Assembly: GCF_910592395.1 (NCBI RefSeq)
Contig: NC_088318.1
Location: 6,410,756-6,474,755 of the forward strand
DNA: 64,000 nucleotides
Reading direction: 5' to 3'
DNA from: Lineus longissimus
Lineage: Eukaryota > Nemertea > Pilidiophora > Heteronemertea > Lineidae
Positions within the stretch are counted from its first letter, which is position 1, and each line of letters starts with the position of its first letter. The notes beneath the pieces were generated by a model, which worked only from the letters and a program-made list of their open reading frames with translations, had not been told where the DNA came from and did no database searches. The position numbers and the translations under genes were made by a program. This document shows positions 34,523 to 45,166 of this stretch, in pieces.

Positions 34523-35802
34523 GATACTACAACGATCTTGATTGGTTGGCTGAGACTCGGAAACATAAAGCCTAACTATGATTAGCTGTATGATTCGGTA
34601 CATTCCGCCACAATTCTTCGGAATGCATACCATAATACTAACAACCTCACACCTCTGTGCCAAATTTGTGTAGCTCGATCCTCGTTGATAGATGTGTTTG
34701 ATTACTGGAGTCAGGTTGACCGGGAATTCCAATTTGTGTTTTTGTTTGGTCTGCTATCAGCTGATGTCGGAATTCGCATACTGCAACACATGTAATATTC
34801 GCTCCGTTCCGATGGCCGGTGAGCGAATTAGGCGCGATTATTGATAATGATAGATGTTTGCCTGTGATTTTCATTCAGTCTGAATTTTTGCCTGATCATG
34901 ATAGAATCACCGAAGCAGGGGATACCCTAAACTAAGAGCCAAGAGCCAAGAGCCACGATCACCTTTTTTTACAGGACAGATAGGCGTACGTACTTGTCTA
35001 ATTCTACCCCCTCCCCACGGCCCAGCTGTACATCGTCATTGTACATCATGTGCTGTACTAGGTGATCTGATCGACCGAGAGCCGTATCATGCAACCACCA
35101 TCCATATAGTATACTAGCATTGTACCCGTGGCGCAGGCAGGTTCAAATGGGCTATACCTTGAATAGATGAATTGCAATGAAAATCTAATGCAATATCAAA
35201 GGTTTCAATATCGAAGAGACAAATTAAACCAACCATTTGTCCACAGACTCGGACCTAGCTGTGGCGTGCTGTATGCGTCCACATGAAAGTATATCAATTG
35301 GTCTGATAGAGATGATGAGGCAATGTGAATATGCCTCGTTCCTTAGTCAGCAATATGCGCCTTTTTATACAGAGAAGGAGAACCAGATAGGCCTTCACAT
35401 GTCGGCCTCCAAATGGCTCGAACCAATTATTCACTATCACTACTATGACTTTAAAATGCGTGCTCCTCCTACATGTAGCATGATCTCGGGCAAGGCACTT
35501 AGTCGACAGGCAAGCTAGAAGTTCAGCACCGTGAGCAGCTCCTTGATAATGCCATGCCAAGTTCAGAGTGCCTCTTCAGATACATCAAGTACCATGGTAA
35601 CCTTCATTTGAAAATCCCTTCATAATCAAGGGCTAGCATTGGCTACCACAGCATCCATAAACAATAGACCACCAATTTGACCCCAGCTCCTTACTGGAAA
35701 ACCCAAGTTCAGCAAACAAAAGTACCAAAAATACATTTTTGTTTACATTTGAACTGCACACATGCGTTTGTTTACAATTTCCCCGCGAAATCTCGAATCT
35801 AT

Positions 35803-36444
35803 GGCCGACTTCGATTGCTTACTCTAGGGTAGAGTGCGAGTGCCCGAGCGTGACGTCACCGATGAGGTAATGCGTGCTCTGCGCATGTCGAGTGAGGGGA
35901 ACAATCGAACGGCCCGCGAGAATGGAGTAGCGAATAATCATGGCGGCGCCGAACTTAAATCGTGAGTTTGTGATAAGTTTTTTCCAATTTGACGAGTTAC
36001 TCCAGCCCCCAGACGGTCAATTTCTTGGCAAAACATCGTTCATGATCGCTGCTGCTCTGACATTATGCATGCGAAGGTCTAAAGTCCCAAAGATCCAAGG
36101 ATTCTGCGAAGATGTTGTGCCCATGTTCGGCCTGCGTGACTTTTCAATTGTTCTATTGTTCTAGTTCTACTTCATTTAGGGATATTTGGTAACGAACAGA
36201 AGAAATACGGCCAAAAACAGGCTTTTTTTTCATCAGAAAACGTGCTTACAAGTTGCTGGCAGCCATGGTTAATCACGTGTTCTGCGGGTAATTCAAAACC
36301 CACTCCTGTGCGGTCCAGGGTAGTCCTCGAGGAACTAAGTAGGTCAAATATGACGTCACTCGGGTAGTCACCCGAGCAAAATTCTATGTTCGATTGCTCC
36401 CCGAGTCACTCGGGGAGAACTCGAGTAAGCAATCGAAGTCGGCC
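35803..36444. mobile_element. MITE with perfect 22-bp inverted ends
   Basis: GGCCGACTTCGATTGCTTAC at 35803 is matched exactly in reverse at 36423-36444. Inner repeats of CCCGAG and CTCGGG type suggest further stem structure. A 74-codon frame at 35940-36164 starts ATGGCGGCGCCG and has no domain I recognise. The sequence between 34960 and 35800 holds a 93-codon frame (35237-35518) that I also cannot support. Confidence 0.65.
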
Positions 36445-37021
36445 TATGGTTTGGCAGTAATTCTCGAAGATCAGGTGACTTGCAATCGTGGATTGAAAAT
36501 AACATTAACCTTGGTTCAGCAGGTCAACAGGTACAGGCTGTTCCAATCATCCCCCTACAGCCAGCTGTTCAACCGGTAATGTTAGTCATCCAACAGGGAG
36601 TGTAGGTAATTGATTAAGCCCCTGCATAACTAAACAGCAATGACTTGGCTTCTGTGAGTGGTAATGAGAATTGACAGTGTACGATTAAAAAATCCCTCAT
36701 TACTGCTCCGCTGAAGTAAATTTCCGAAAATAAACATAACGTTGCATCAGGATAACATGTCACCTGCAAACGTGCAAAATTTCGAGACGAAACACTACCC
36801 CCAAATGGCACTTTATCGAGCCGCCTTATAGTATTATGATATAGATTAATGTTTCATGCTTTACCGATGACGGTAGGCCTACCTAATGCTATCGAACACT
36901 TACTTGTTTTCAACGTAAAATCGCCGGTAGGCCCCAGGCGATTTTCCTGGAACAATGTTCACCGTATTGTACGGACGGCGTAACGATAGTACGATAAAAA
37001 ATCCAGGCTGCAGACAACCCC

Positions 37022-37214
37022 TGTAAAGCAGGCTAGGTGCTACCACGACTTCACAACAGTGTCTCCACCTACACTTACTGTAGTACACTATATACATTGT
37101 CTGTAAATGATGTTACTCCAAACCGAGGCTCAGCCTCATGTCTTGGCTGGAATAAAGAATGTGATCAGTTGAGATTCTATCGTACTTTCATTCCTTTGAT
37201 GAGCAGAATCTACA
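37022..37214 (+). repeat. 5' LTR
   Basis: Runs TGTAAAGCAGGCTAGG to AGCAGAATCTACA. Contains GGAATAAAGAA near its 3' half as a possible polyadenylation signal. Paired with the LTR at 41699. Confidence 0.92.
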
Positions 37215-37373
37215 TGGTGTCAGAAGTGAAGGCCCATGAATATTAGAAGCGGAATTCACAGAGAACAGGTTTGACCCTAAAAAAGTGACATTCCACCCAG
37301 ATTGACAGAGAAATTTGGCTCAGAAACAGTGACCAACATTCGTGTTGAAAACAAAGAAATTTGCACATAAACA

Positions 37374-38840
37374 ATGGCCGCCGATTTCGGTTTGAGGAAG
37401 CCATCTCCCTTGAGTTTCGAGGGAAACTGCGCTGAAAACTGGCGCATATTCGAACAAGAGTATGACATTTTCATTGCGGCCGGCTACTCAACTAAGAATG
37501 CAGCCACCAAAGCTGCCATTCTCTTGAACTTGGCAGGCCCAGAAGCTATAGAAAGAGCACGTGCATTCACGTACCTGCCCGCTCGTCCTAACCCTGTTGG
37601 CGGACAGCCGGAGCTTGCAGCGGAATCCAGGGAGGACCCTGCAATTCTGAAAGCCAAATTCAAGGAACATTCTAATCCTAGGACAAATGTGATCATGGAG
37701 AGACACAAATTTAATTCGAGGTCCCAACAGCCTGGGGAATCATTCCAGACATTTCTATCAGACCTTAGAAATAAGGCGAACGCATGTGACTATGGTGACC
37801 TCAAAGACCAACTGCTACGTGATCGGTTAGTAACCGGCATCACAAAAGATAACGTTCGTAAGATTCTCCTAAGGGAGCGTGAGTTGACATTGGAAAAGGC
37901 TGTACAGCTATGTCAGATACACGAAATATCTGAGCAGGACGCGAAAGACATTCAAGGAAATACAGCAAAGAAGGTGGAACAAATTCACTTCGTGAAAAAA
38001 GGGAAACGCCCTTTTAAGCCGCCCAGTCACACTGGGAAGAAACAGTTTGACTTCAGAAAGAAAGACTCTCAAGGACATGACCCGAAATGCACTAATTGTG
38101 GATACACCCACACAGGGAAGGAAAAATCGTGCCCAGCACATGGAAAGCAATGTGCTAAATGTTCAAAGTGGAATCACTTTGCTGCAGTTTGTAGGTCGTC
38201 GCGTGAGGGAAACCACAACCCGCGTGGCAACCCCAGGAAACATGTGAGTCAGCTGGAGGTATCGGATGAACAGTTCGAGGACCACTTTTTCATTGAATCA
38301 GTAGACCACCCCAGTAGACAAAAAGACGACATTCACATTGTCATAAAGGTTAATAACATTAAAACCAAGATGAAAGTTGACACTGGGGCAAAGTGTAACG
38401 TCATGAGCCTGACAAAGCTAAGGTGCCTCAAAGGAAAGTTGGTCACTTCGAGAACCGTCAAGCTCATTGGGTTTGGCGGACACGCGATATCGTCCGTCGG
38501 CATGGCAACACTGCCATGTGTACATCGTAACTTGATGTACAACATCGAGTTTCACATCGTGGATCAGGACGTAAAGATCTTGTTAGGACTGAAAGACAGT
38601 CTTCGGTTAGGGCTAGTAACTTTGAGTTCTGAAGTATTGGAACTAGACAAGCAAAAGCAGCCAGAGCTGCCGGGTATCATGAAAAAGTGTCCTCAGTTAT
38701 TTGACAGTAAGCTAGGGAAACTACCTATCGAGCCACACAAGATAGTTGTGGACCCTAACGTTCCCCCTGTAGTGTGCCCGTCGCCATTAAGGACAAAGTC
38801 TACGACAGGCTATTTGAAATGGTTGATGAAGGTATCTTAG
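37374..38840 (+). pseudogene. gag and protease part of the Ty3/gypsy element
   Basis: A 488-codon frame from ATG 37374. Residues about 10-200 are a capsid-like Gag. A cysteine/histidine cluster at about 239-273 (CTNCGYTHTG, then CAKCSKWNHFAAVC) is the nucleic-acid-binding zinc knuckle region. The aspartic protease follows with the catalytic DTGA at about residue 336 and ILLGL near 400. The frame leaves the polymerase frame near 38.77 kb and ends at 38838, so the Gag-Pol polyprotein is broken there. Confidence 0.85.
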
Positions 38841-39574
38841 CTCATGTGACGGAACCTACGGACTGGGTTTCGGCCATTGGTTGTCACAACTAAGAAGAGT
38901 ACTGGTGACATTCGTATCTGCATTGACCCGGGTGATTTGAACAAAGCGATCAAGCGCCCGCGGTATCTGATGAAAACAATCGACCAGGTGGTGGCAGACA
39001 TGCCTAATGCTAAGCTGTTCACAGTTATAGATGTGAGCCAGGCTTTCTACCATATTCCGATCGATGAAGAATCGTCCTATCTCACAACATTTGGGACACC
39101 GTTCGGGAGAATTCGCTATCTCCGTTTGCCTATGGGAATCTGCTCTGCAGCAGAGGTTTGGCAACAAACAATCGATCAGCTCTTAACGGGATATCCGGTG
39201 GAGTCAATCATGGATGACATGTTTGTACCTGGCGATGACTCTCAGGACCATGACACAAACCTTGAATCAGTTTGTGAACGTTTGGTTGAGTTAAACGTGA
39301 AAGCAACTCTCCGGAAGCTACGCTATAAGAAACCGGAAGTACCGTACATCGGGCATGTGATGTCAGATCAGGGGCTGAAACCTGATCCCGAGAAAATGAA
39401 AGTGATCACAGAAATGCCGCAACCAGAGGACACCACCGCGTTGTTAAGATTCTTAGGAATGGTGAAATATCTCACAAAGTTTATACCCAACCTTAGTGAG
39501 AAAGCCGCATCGCTCAACTCTTACGTAAAGACAGACATTGGCACTGGGATCACCAGCAAGAGACTGCATTTCAG
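38841..39574 (+). pseudogene. Reverse transcriptase part of the Ty3/gypsy element
   Basis: The frame from about 38877 carries RT blocks: ICIDPGDLNKAIKRP, LFTVIDVSQAFYHIP, LPMGICSAAEVWQQ and the active-site block SIMDDMFVPGDD. Then come the connecting segments IGHVMSDQGLKPDPEK and LRFLGMVKYLTKF. Frames change near 38.87 kb and again near 39.51 kb. The catalytic pair of aspartates is present, but the breaks prevent a full product. Confidence 0.85.
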
Positions 39575-40330
39575 GTGATCAAACAGTGTATTGCTGAGGC
39601 AACCGCGTTGACATTTTACAATGTCAAAGATGAGGTAACTCTGACCTGTGACTCATCGAAAAGTGGCATTGGAGCCGCTTGTTTGCAAAACGGAAAACCT
39701 GTGGCTTTTGCATCGAGAGCAATGTCCGACGCAGAGACACGTTATGCGCAAATTGAAAAGGAGTTGTTGGCCGTTGTTTTCGCCTGTTCAAAGTTTCACA
39801 ATTATATCTACGAAAAGAAAGATGTAACTATTGAGACCGACCACATGCCGCTGGTCGCCATTGTGAAAAAACCGCTCGCTGCAGCACCGGCAAGATTGCA
39901 ACGGCTACTGTTAAGACTGCAACGTTATCAGTTTGAACTCGTATACAAGAAAGGAAAGGAACTGTACATCGCCGACACCCTTTCCCGCGCTTATCTACCG
40001 CTAAATCAGTCGGACGCCAACATTGAGGAGCAATTGAGTGACTTGGATGTGCTCACCGTTCTCCCAATTAGCGATAACAAGCTGGAGGAATTGAAACGAG
40101 CTACGGCAGATGACAGCATCCTCCAGCAGTTAAGCAACGTTATCATGGCGGGATGGCCAAGCCATATGAAAGGGAACTTGCTCCTCAGATCAGGTCGTAT
40201 TTCCCGTTTCGCGATGAAATGATCATCGATGAAGGTATCGTGTTCAAAGGACAGAAAATAGTCGTTCCCACCAAACTTCAACAGGACTACATGAAGCAAG
40301 CTCATGGTGGTCATTGAAACAATGGTCAAA
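39575..40330 (+). pseudogene. RNase H part and remnant of the integrase zinc region
   Basis: The frame 39575-40222 contains RNase H motifs (LTCDSSKSGIGAACLQNG, KELLAVVFACSKFHNY, ETDHMPLVAI) and the ADTLSRAYLP end block typical of Ty3/gypsy. After a frame change near 40.19 kb a short stretch leads to HGGH, then a TGA at about 40316. The remaining part of the integrase zinc-binding region is reduced to ACSVCLSQ in another frame. Confidence 0.82.
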
Positions 40331-41381
40331 GCATGTAGTGTGTGTCTCAGTCAGAAGATGCACCAACAGAGGGAACCGCTGATGCTATACCTGTACCTAG
40401 CCGACCTTTGGCCATAATCGGCACAGATATGTTTGAATGGCAAGCCCACTCATGTCTCGTGACAGTTGACTCGTACTCAGGATGGTTCGAGGTAAACACA
40501 CTCACCGATACATTGACGAAGACAATTGTGAGAAAGCTAAAATCTCACTTTGCCAGGTTTGGTATACCAGACCTGGTAGTATCTGATCCGGGACCGCAGT
40601 ACAGGTCCAAAGAATTCAAGGACTTCGCTAGCGCTTGGAACTTCAAACATACTACGAGCAGCCCATACTTCCATCTAGCAATGGTTTAGCTGAGAAAGCT
40701 GTACAATCAGCAAAGCGTCTCCTAGAGAAATCATACAGGGATGGTACAGACTTTTACATGAACTTGCTCAATTGGAGGAATACTCCCAGAGACTCGGTAC
40801 TGGGCTCTCAGGCACAGCGAAATCTGTCCAGGCGCACACGGTCAACATTACCCATAGCTGAGGCCCTGCTGGAACCACAAGCATTAGACACGAAGATTGT
40901 TCAGAACCGTTTGTCTGAACTTCGGCAGACTCAGAAGAAATCAGCGGACAAGTCATCAAGGCCACTAACACCACTAGCACCAGGGGACAGCGTCCGCATA
41001 CAGACCAGCAAGGGCTATGACAAGGAAGCCGTTATCACCAGGAGGGCGGACCAACCCAGATCCTACTACGCCCAAGCAACACCTGGCGGATTTGAATATC
41101 GAAGGAATCGGAGACACCTTTTAAAAGTGCCCAATGACAATATTCCCACTGGCACACAATCATCACCATCTGCGCCAGTGCTATCTCCGCAATCTCCACC
41201 AGTGAACCAGACGAACTCAGGACACTCGCCAATCACACCGCAGGCACCCAATCCAACTCCTGAATCCGCAACTGCGCCCGCAGCAGGGGTTAATAACACT
41301 AATAACACTCCGTATACCACCAGAAGTGGTAGGTCTGTTGTGCCACCGGCAAGGCTAACTGATTATGACTTGAAGGGTTAA
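40331..41381 (+). pseudogene. Integrase part of the Ty3/gypsy element
   Basis: The catalytic core is in two frames. The first (to about 40680) has IIGTDMFEW with the first acidic residue at about 40426 and VVSDPGPQY with the second at about 40590. The second (from about 40670) has NGLAEKAVQSAKRLL with the glutamate. The C-terminal part (LAPGDSVRIQTSKGY, then a proline- and threonine-rich tail) ends at 41381. The break near 40.66 kb disables the protein. Confidence 0.82.
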
Positions 41382-41698
41382 TCCGACCCTAGGTGTTGGT
41401 TTTGCTGATATCATTGGCAAAAATGACATTTGGTATTCTCCCGCTATATAGGGATAGTTAGACTGTTCAGACAATTAGTGTTGAATTATGTTAGAGTTGT
41501 TTACTTCTGCGGTTTAAGACAATGCTTTGGACATTTTGGATTAATAGGTTGATCTTACTGAAATAAGCATCTGCAGTCAAGTGTGTTTATAATAGTTTGC
41601 ATAATCTTTTAGTTTACAGTTCATTAGTTAGACTCTACAGCATTGAGCAGGTATTGGACTTTAATCAGTAACAATGTGTTCTTCTAAAGAGGGGAGGA
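41382..41698 (+). other. 3' untranslated part of the retrotransposon with polypurine tract
   Basis: Noncoding sequence between the integrase stop and the 3' LTR. It ends in AAAGAGGGGAGGA, the presumed polypurine tract, immediately before the LTR. Confidence 0.7.
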
Positions 41699-41896
41699 TG
41701 TAAAGCAGGCTAGGTGCTACCACGACTTCACAACAGTGTCTCCACCTACACTTACTGTAGTATACTATATACATTGTATGTAAATGATGTTACTCCAGTC
41801 CAAACCGAGGCTCAGCCTCATGTTTTGGCTGGAATAAAGAATCTGATCAGTTGAGATTCTATCGTACTTTCATTCCTTTGATGAGCAGAATCTACA
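41699..41896 (+). repeat. 3' LTR
   Basis: Same ends as the 5' LTR. It has an extra AGTCC near 41806 and four base differences. It is followed by the ACCCC target repeat. Confidence 0.92.
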
Positions 41897-42106
41897 ACCC
41901 CTGTCCAGGTGGCGATGTCTTACAACGTCATAAACGGTTACAAAAAAACTTTATTCATTAGCACCTGTGGGCCTCGGCCTCCCAAAGATAATAATTATAT
42001 TCATTTTCCTATATTTTCCCTTTGCTCGTGGCTTTCCTGGCGGCACTTGGCTCTTAAATAGAGTATTGGCTCTTGGCTCTTAGTTTAGGGTGTCCCCCGA
42101 AGCAGG

Positions 42107-43219
42107 CAGCTATTTGGAGGCGAGTGATTGAGGCGATATTCGACCAGGCAATCTTTTGCCCCGATTCGCATGCGGACTTTGGACGTGATCAATCACGTCC
42201 AAAGTTCATTCGACAAACTTAATTGATTGTATGTTCTAAACGACTTCATATACAGGTCTACAAATTTGAGAGAAGAACCATTGACCTATATGATTAGGTT
42301 TGGTGGCAAAACCTCAACATTGAAAATTTGTTGATTGGTCACTTCATGAAAACAGCGACGATTTGTGCGACTGTAGTGACTGCAATAATCAGAACCTGAG
42401 CAGCATGGAAATAAAACTAAAGTATCTTGCTAAAGTGGGAGTGCCTAATCTGAGAGCCAAGAGCCCAAGAGCCCAAGAGCCAAGAGCCACGAGTCACAAC
42501 GTAATATGTCATCGCTCTTCACCACCAATTAATAGATGTGAAATTATGACTGGTCTCCTCTCCCACCCATACACTTTGCATAGGAAGTCTTGATTTCCTG
42601 AATCCCTTTCGGTTCTCATCACTCTATTCCCAGCCCTGATAAGATTCCTCTCCTCACAACTGAATTGGCTGGAGGTGAAATGGACGAAAAATGGAGAGAT
42701 GCCTGTCTACCCCAGACCCTCCGAGGTTACCCCGGTTAAAAATCAAGTACACCGCAAGTAAAACTGCAGGCCAGGGCACTGGAGTTCCAGCTGTCCATGG
42801 TGACATTGGTGTTGGCTCGAGTCCCGCCGAATCTTACTAATATTTTTCTCTAATCCTTCTCACACATCAAAGGCAAAGATTTTGGTAGAGTGACTCTGCT
42901 TCATAGGGACTACATCCCCTTACACACCAAACATTTTGGTAGAGGGACTCCGCTTCATTGGGACAACATCACCTTACACACTCAACAAAATTTCGGTGTA
43001 GGAACCAGTCTACTCAAAAAAGGCTCAATTACGGTTTTCCAGACGGTGCTCGTAGCATTTTTACAACTCATGGCTCTCACATTAGGTTTTACTTGGGTGG
43101 CTCGTGGCTCTTGGGCTCTTGGGCTCTTGGGCTCTTCGGCTCGTGGCTCTCAGATTAGGTACTCCCTGCTGAAGTTGCTAGTTGACTGCAAACAAACAAT
43201 AGGCTCCAAATTAAAGCAG
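42107..43219. mobile_element. Foldback element with AGAGCCCA arms (42437-43166) and flanks
   Basis: The element proper begins GGGAGTGCCTAATCTGAGAG and ends as its inverse (CTCTCAGATTAGGTACTCCC). The arms contain CCAAGAGC and CCCAAGAG repeats like those of the 34920-42097 element. The interior has two similar stretches of about 60 bp at 42873 and 42937 (TTTTGGTAGAG...GGGAC). The flanks 42107-42436 and 43167-43219 hold nothing I recognise. The block up to 43219 is absent from copy A. Confidence 0.65.
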
Positions 43220-43419
43220 CATTCACACTCAACTCCTGCCAGCTAAGATTATGCTCGGGACTCAGTAGACCAGGGAGTTCATGGGCCAAAACCAGCAGTG
43301 TTATCGTTTCATAATATAATGCCACTATTTCTTCTCTTTTGCTTGCAATATGGTCGTCTATATCGACCCGGGGCGGTCTGACGTTTTACGACGTCGTGGT
43401 GTCATGTAGAAAATGTAGG

Positions 43420-44308
43420 GTTTAGAGCTGCCAACCCCTCCGATTTTTCACCAAAAAAGTCAAAAACTCCGATTTCCCTGCCCAAAAAAAATTCTTGCAA
43501 TAAATAAGGGTTAATTTTTTTGTTCCATCTTCAATTCCCCAGTGCTAGATATAATAGGCAGCAGGAAATCCAGCATTTTTTAGGAACTACGGCTAGTCGG
43601 ATTAATCCACGGAAAGCACCTTAATGCGAAATTTATATTTTCAGTAGGGGTCCTTTTGGATAGAAAATGAAGGTTCAGCTTCATAAGACTCTTAATGCCC
43701 AACAAGAAAGATTTTTACAAAAGGAAAGGCTTGAACTACCATCGTGAAATATCAGATGTTCACTCACATTTTGCTAACATTTTGTCATACTCAGCATCCC
43801 ATAAACCGAAATATATAGAAAGCCACAACTGCGCAGAATACCACCCTCAACGTCCATTACATACTGTTAATGAACATTTTCTCATCCCAAAAGCATCCGG
43901 ATAATCATTCATTCAATATATCACATATCTTTGGAAAGGCAATTCATGTCTTGTGCCGCAACAGTGTCCATGTTTTGGGAAGACTGCAACGGTATTGTTA
44001 TTGAAATTTCTTCATGTTTGTTCTGTGATAAAAATCCATTGACATCGGTTAACAATGCCGAAACGAAATGCAGTGAATGATGACAATGCTGGACAACAAA
44101 GAAATCTTGCTATGTGCCGAAGTTCTTGGCAAAGTATGCTGAGAAATGGCCAGAACTGGACTACCAGTGGAGCGAGGTGAATTGCACTTGTTGTCAAGAA
44201 AAACTAAAAACGCCGAATTCTCCCGGGATCCCCCTCAAAATCTGAAAAATATGGAGTTTCTGGTGAAAAAATCTGAAATGGGTCCTACCGGGGTTGGCAG
44301 CTCTAAAA
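43420..44308. mobile_element. hAT-like element remnant, copy B
   Basis: Inverted ends TTTAGAGCTGCCAACCCC (43420) and GGGGTTGGCAGCTCTAAA (about 44291-44308) match copy A. An internal stretch near 44100-44225 reads in one frame as LAKYAEKWPELDYQWSEVNC followed by TCC. This looks like a decayed zinc-binding start of a transposon protein and supports a hAT-type origin without proving it. Confidence 0.55.
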
Positions 44309-44842
44309 ATTATTTTTTCTTGATGAACCAGCGTGGCTTTCAAGCGAATAAAATTCCTGGCCCTTCTTAACACGTACATGTACAGCGCATTAAATACTCG
44401 AGGGTTTGTCGGATGGGACTAAGCCGTGGTCCCTTGGACCCGAGTGTCTATGCCAGGGCTAGTAAAAGATCCCACATAGGTAGACAGTAGCCTCTGGTGG
44501 ACTTCATACCTCCGCCAATCCAATAGGGTTACGACACCGGTAATGATGATGATGATGATGATGATATATCCGTATACCATACCCAGCGCGCGAATTAGGT
44601 CGATTATACAGAACGATTATCCGTGCGCGCACACCCTCTATATAATAGTACATGTAGTACGAATAACAATTGCGATGGGTATGTCGTTTGGGACATACAG
44701 TATTCGCTACCGGGCATATCTTAGATCAATTTTGGACAATTTCTAGGAGCCTTGTAGATTTTGTAAGCTACCTATTTCGAGTGAAAATATTTCCATCGCT
44801 TGTCGCCTTGTAGATCAACATAGTGATTCATTTTCTTTTCAG

Positions 44843-45166
44843 CATCGACCGGTGTTCTTTCTCAGATCGCAATACAGCCAGGACCAGTCGAAGTGAAGCA
44901 AGGACATAACGTCAGTCTGTGGTGTCGACTGAAAAATGGCACTGATAAAGATATACCAGTAAACTGGCATTCGCCACCACATTTCAAAACAATAACGACC
45001 AATTGTGAGTCTTATGCAAAGGATAAATACAAAATGTCATGTTCAGATACTGAGGACAGTCTTAGATTTCATAATTTGTCAATCATGGATGCCCAATGGG
45101 CCGATAAAGGAGAATATCGATGTCTACGTGCCAACGTCATGGACATTGTGGATTTACATGTTTTGG
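44843..45166 (+). CDS. V-type Ig exon, copy B
   Basis: 324 nt, phase 1 on both sides, acceptor TTTTCTTTTCAG, donor GTAAGT. Conserved Ig residues are SLWCRL (first Cys), PVNWHSPP (core Trp) and ADKGEYRCLRA (D-x-G-x-Y-x-C). Two additional cysteines (TNCESY and MSCSD) may form a second disulfide; copy A keeps only the first. Sequons NVS, NGT and NLS are present. Confidence 0.85.

Larger units (their letters stand above)
37022..41896 (+). mobile_element. Ty3/gypsy LTR retrotransposon, nearly complete but frameshifted
   Basis: LTRs of 193 bp (37022-37214) and 198 bp (41699-41896) begin TG and end CA, and differ by four substitutions and one 5-bp indel. ACCCC flanks both sides (37017-37021 and 41897-41901). 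A candidate primer-binding site (TGGTGTCAGAAGTG, 37215) follows the 5' LTR and a polypurine tract (AAAGAGGGGAGGA, 41686-41698) precedes the 3' LTR. Order gag, protease, reverse transcriptase, RNase H, integrase is that of Ty3/gypsy. The Gag type and compact layout look like the Mag/SURL group, which I infer only from general resemblance. At least five frame breaks make it non-autonomous. Confidence 0.92.
34920..42097. mobile_element. Large TIR element with AGAGCC-repeat arms and 9-bp target duplication
   Basis: The left end is GGATACCCTAAACTAAGAGC and the right end, inverted, is GGGGACACCCTAAACTAAG; both continue into repeated GAGCCAA units. CGAAGCAGG flanks it at 34911-34919 and 42098-42106. 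The 9-bp duplication suggests a Mutator-like/foldback element. It is 7178 bp, of which 4880 are a later Ty3/gypsy insertion, leaving about 2.3 kb of its own noncoding sequence, which also holds a MITE at 35803. No transposase of its own was found. Confidence 0.75.

Noticed and set aside
35237-35518. 93-codon frame in the interior of the large TIR element
   Set aside because: No recognisable domain, no splice context, and an overlapping open frame on the other strand.
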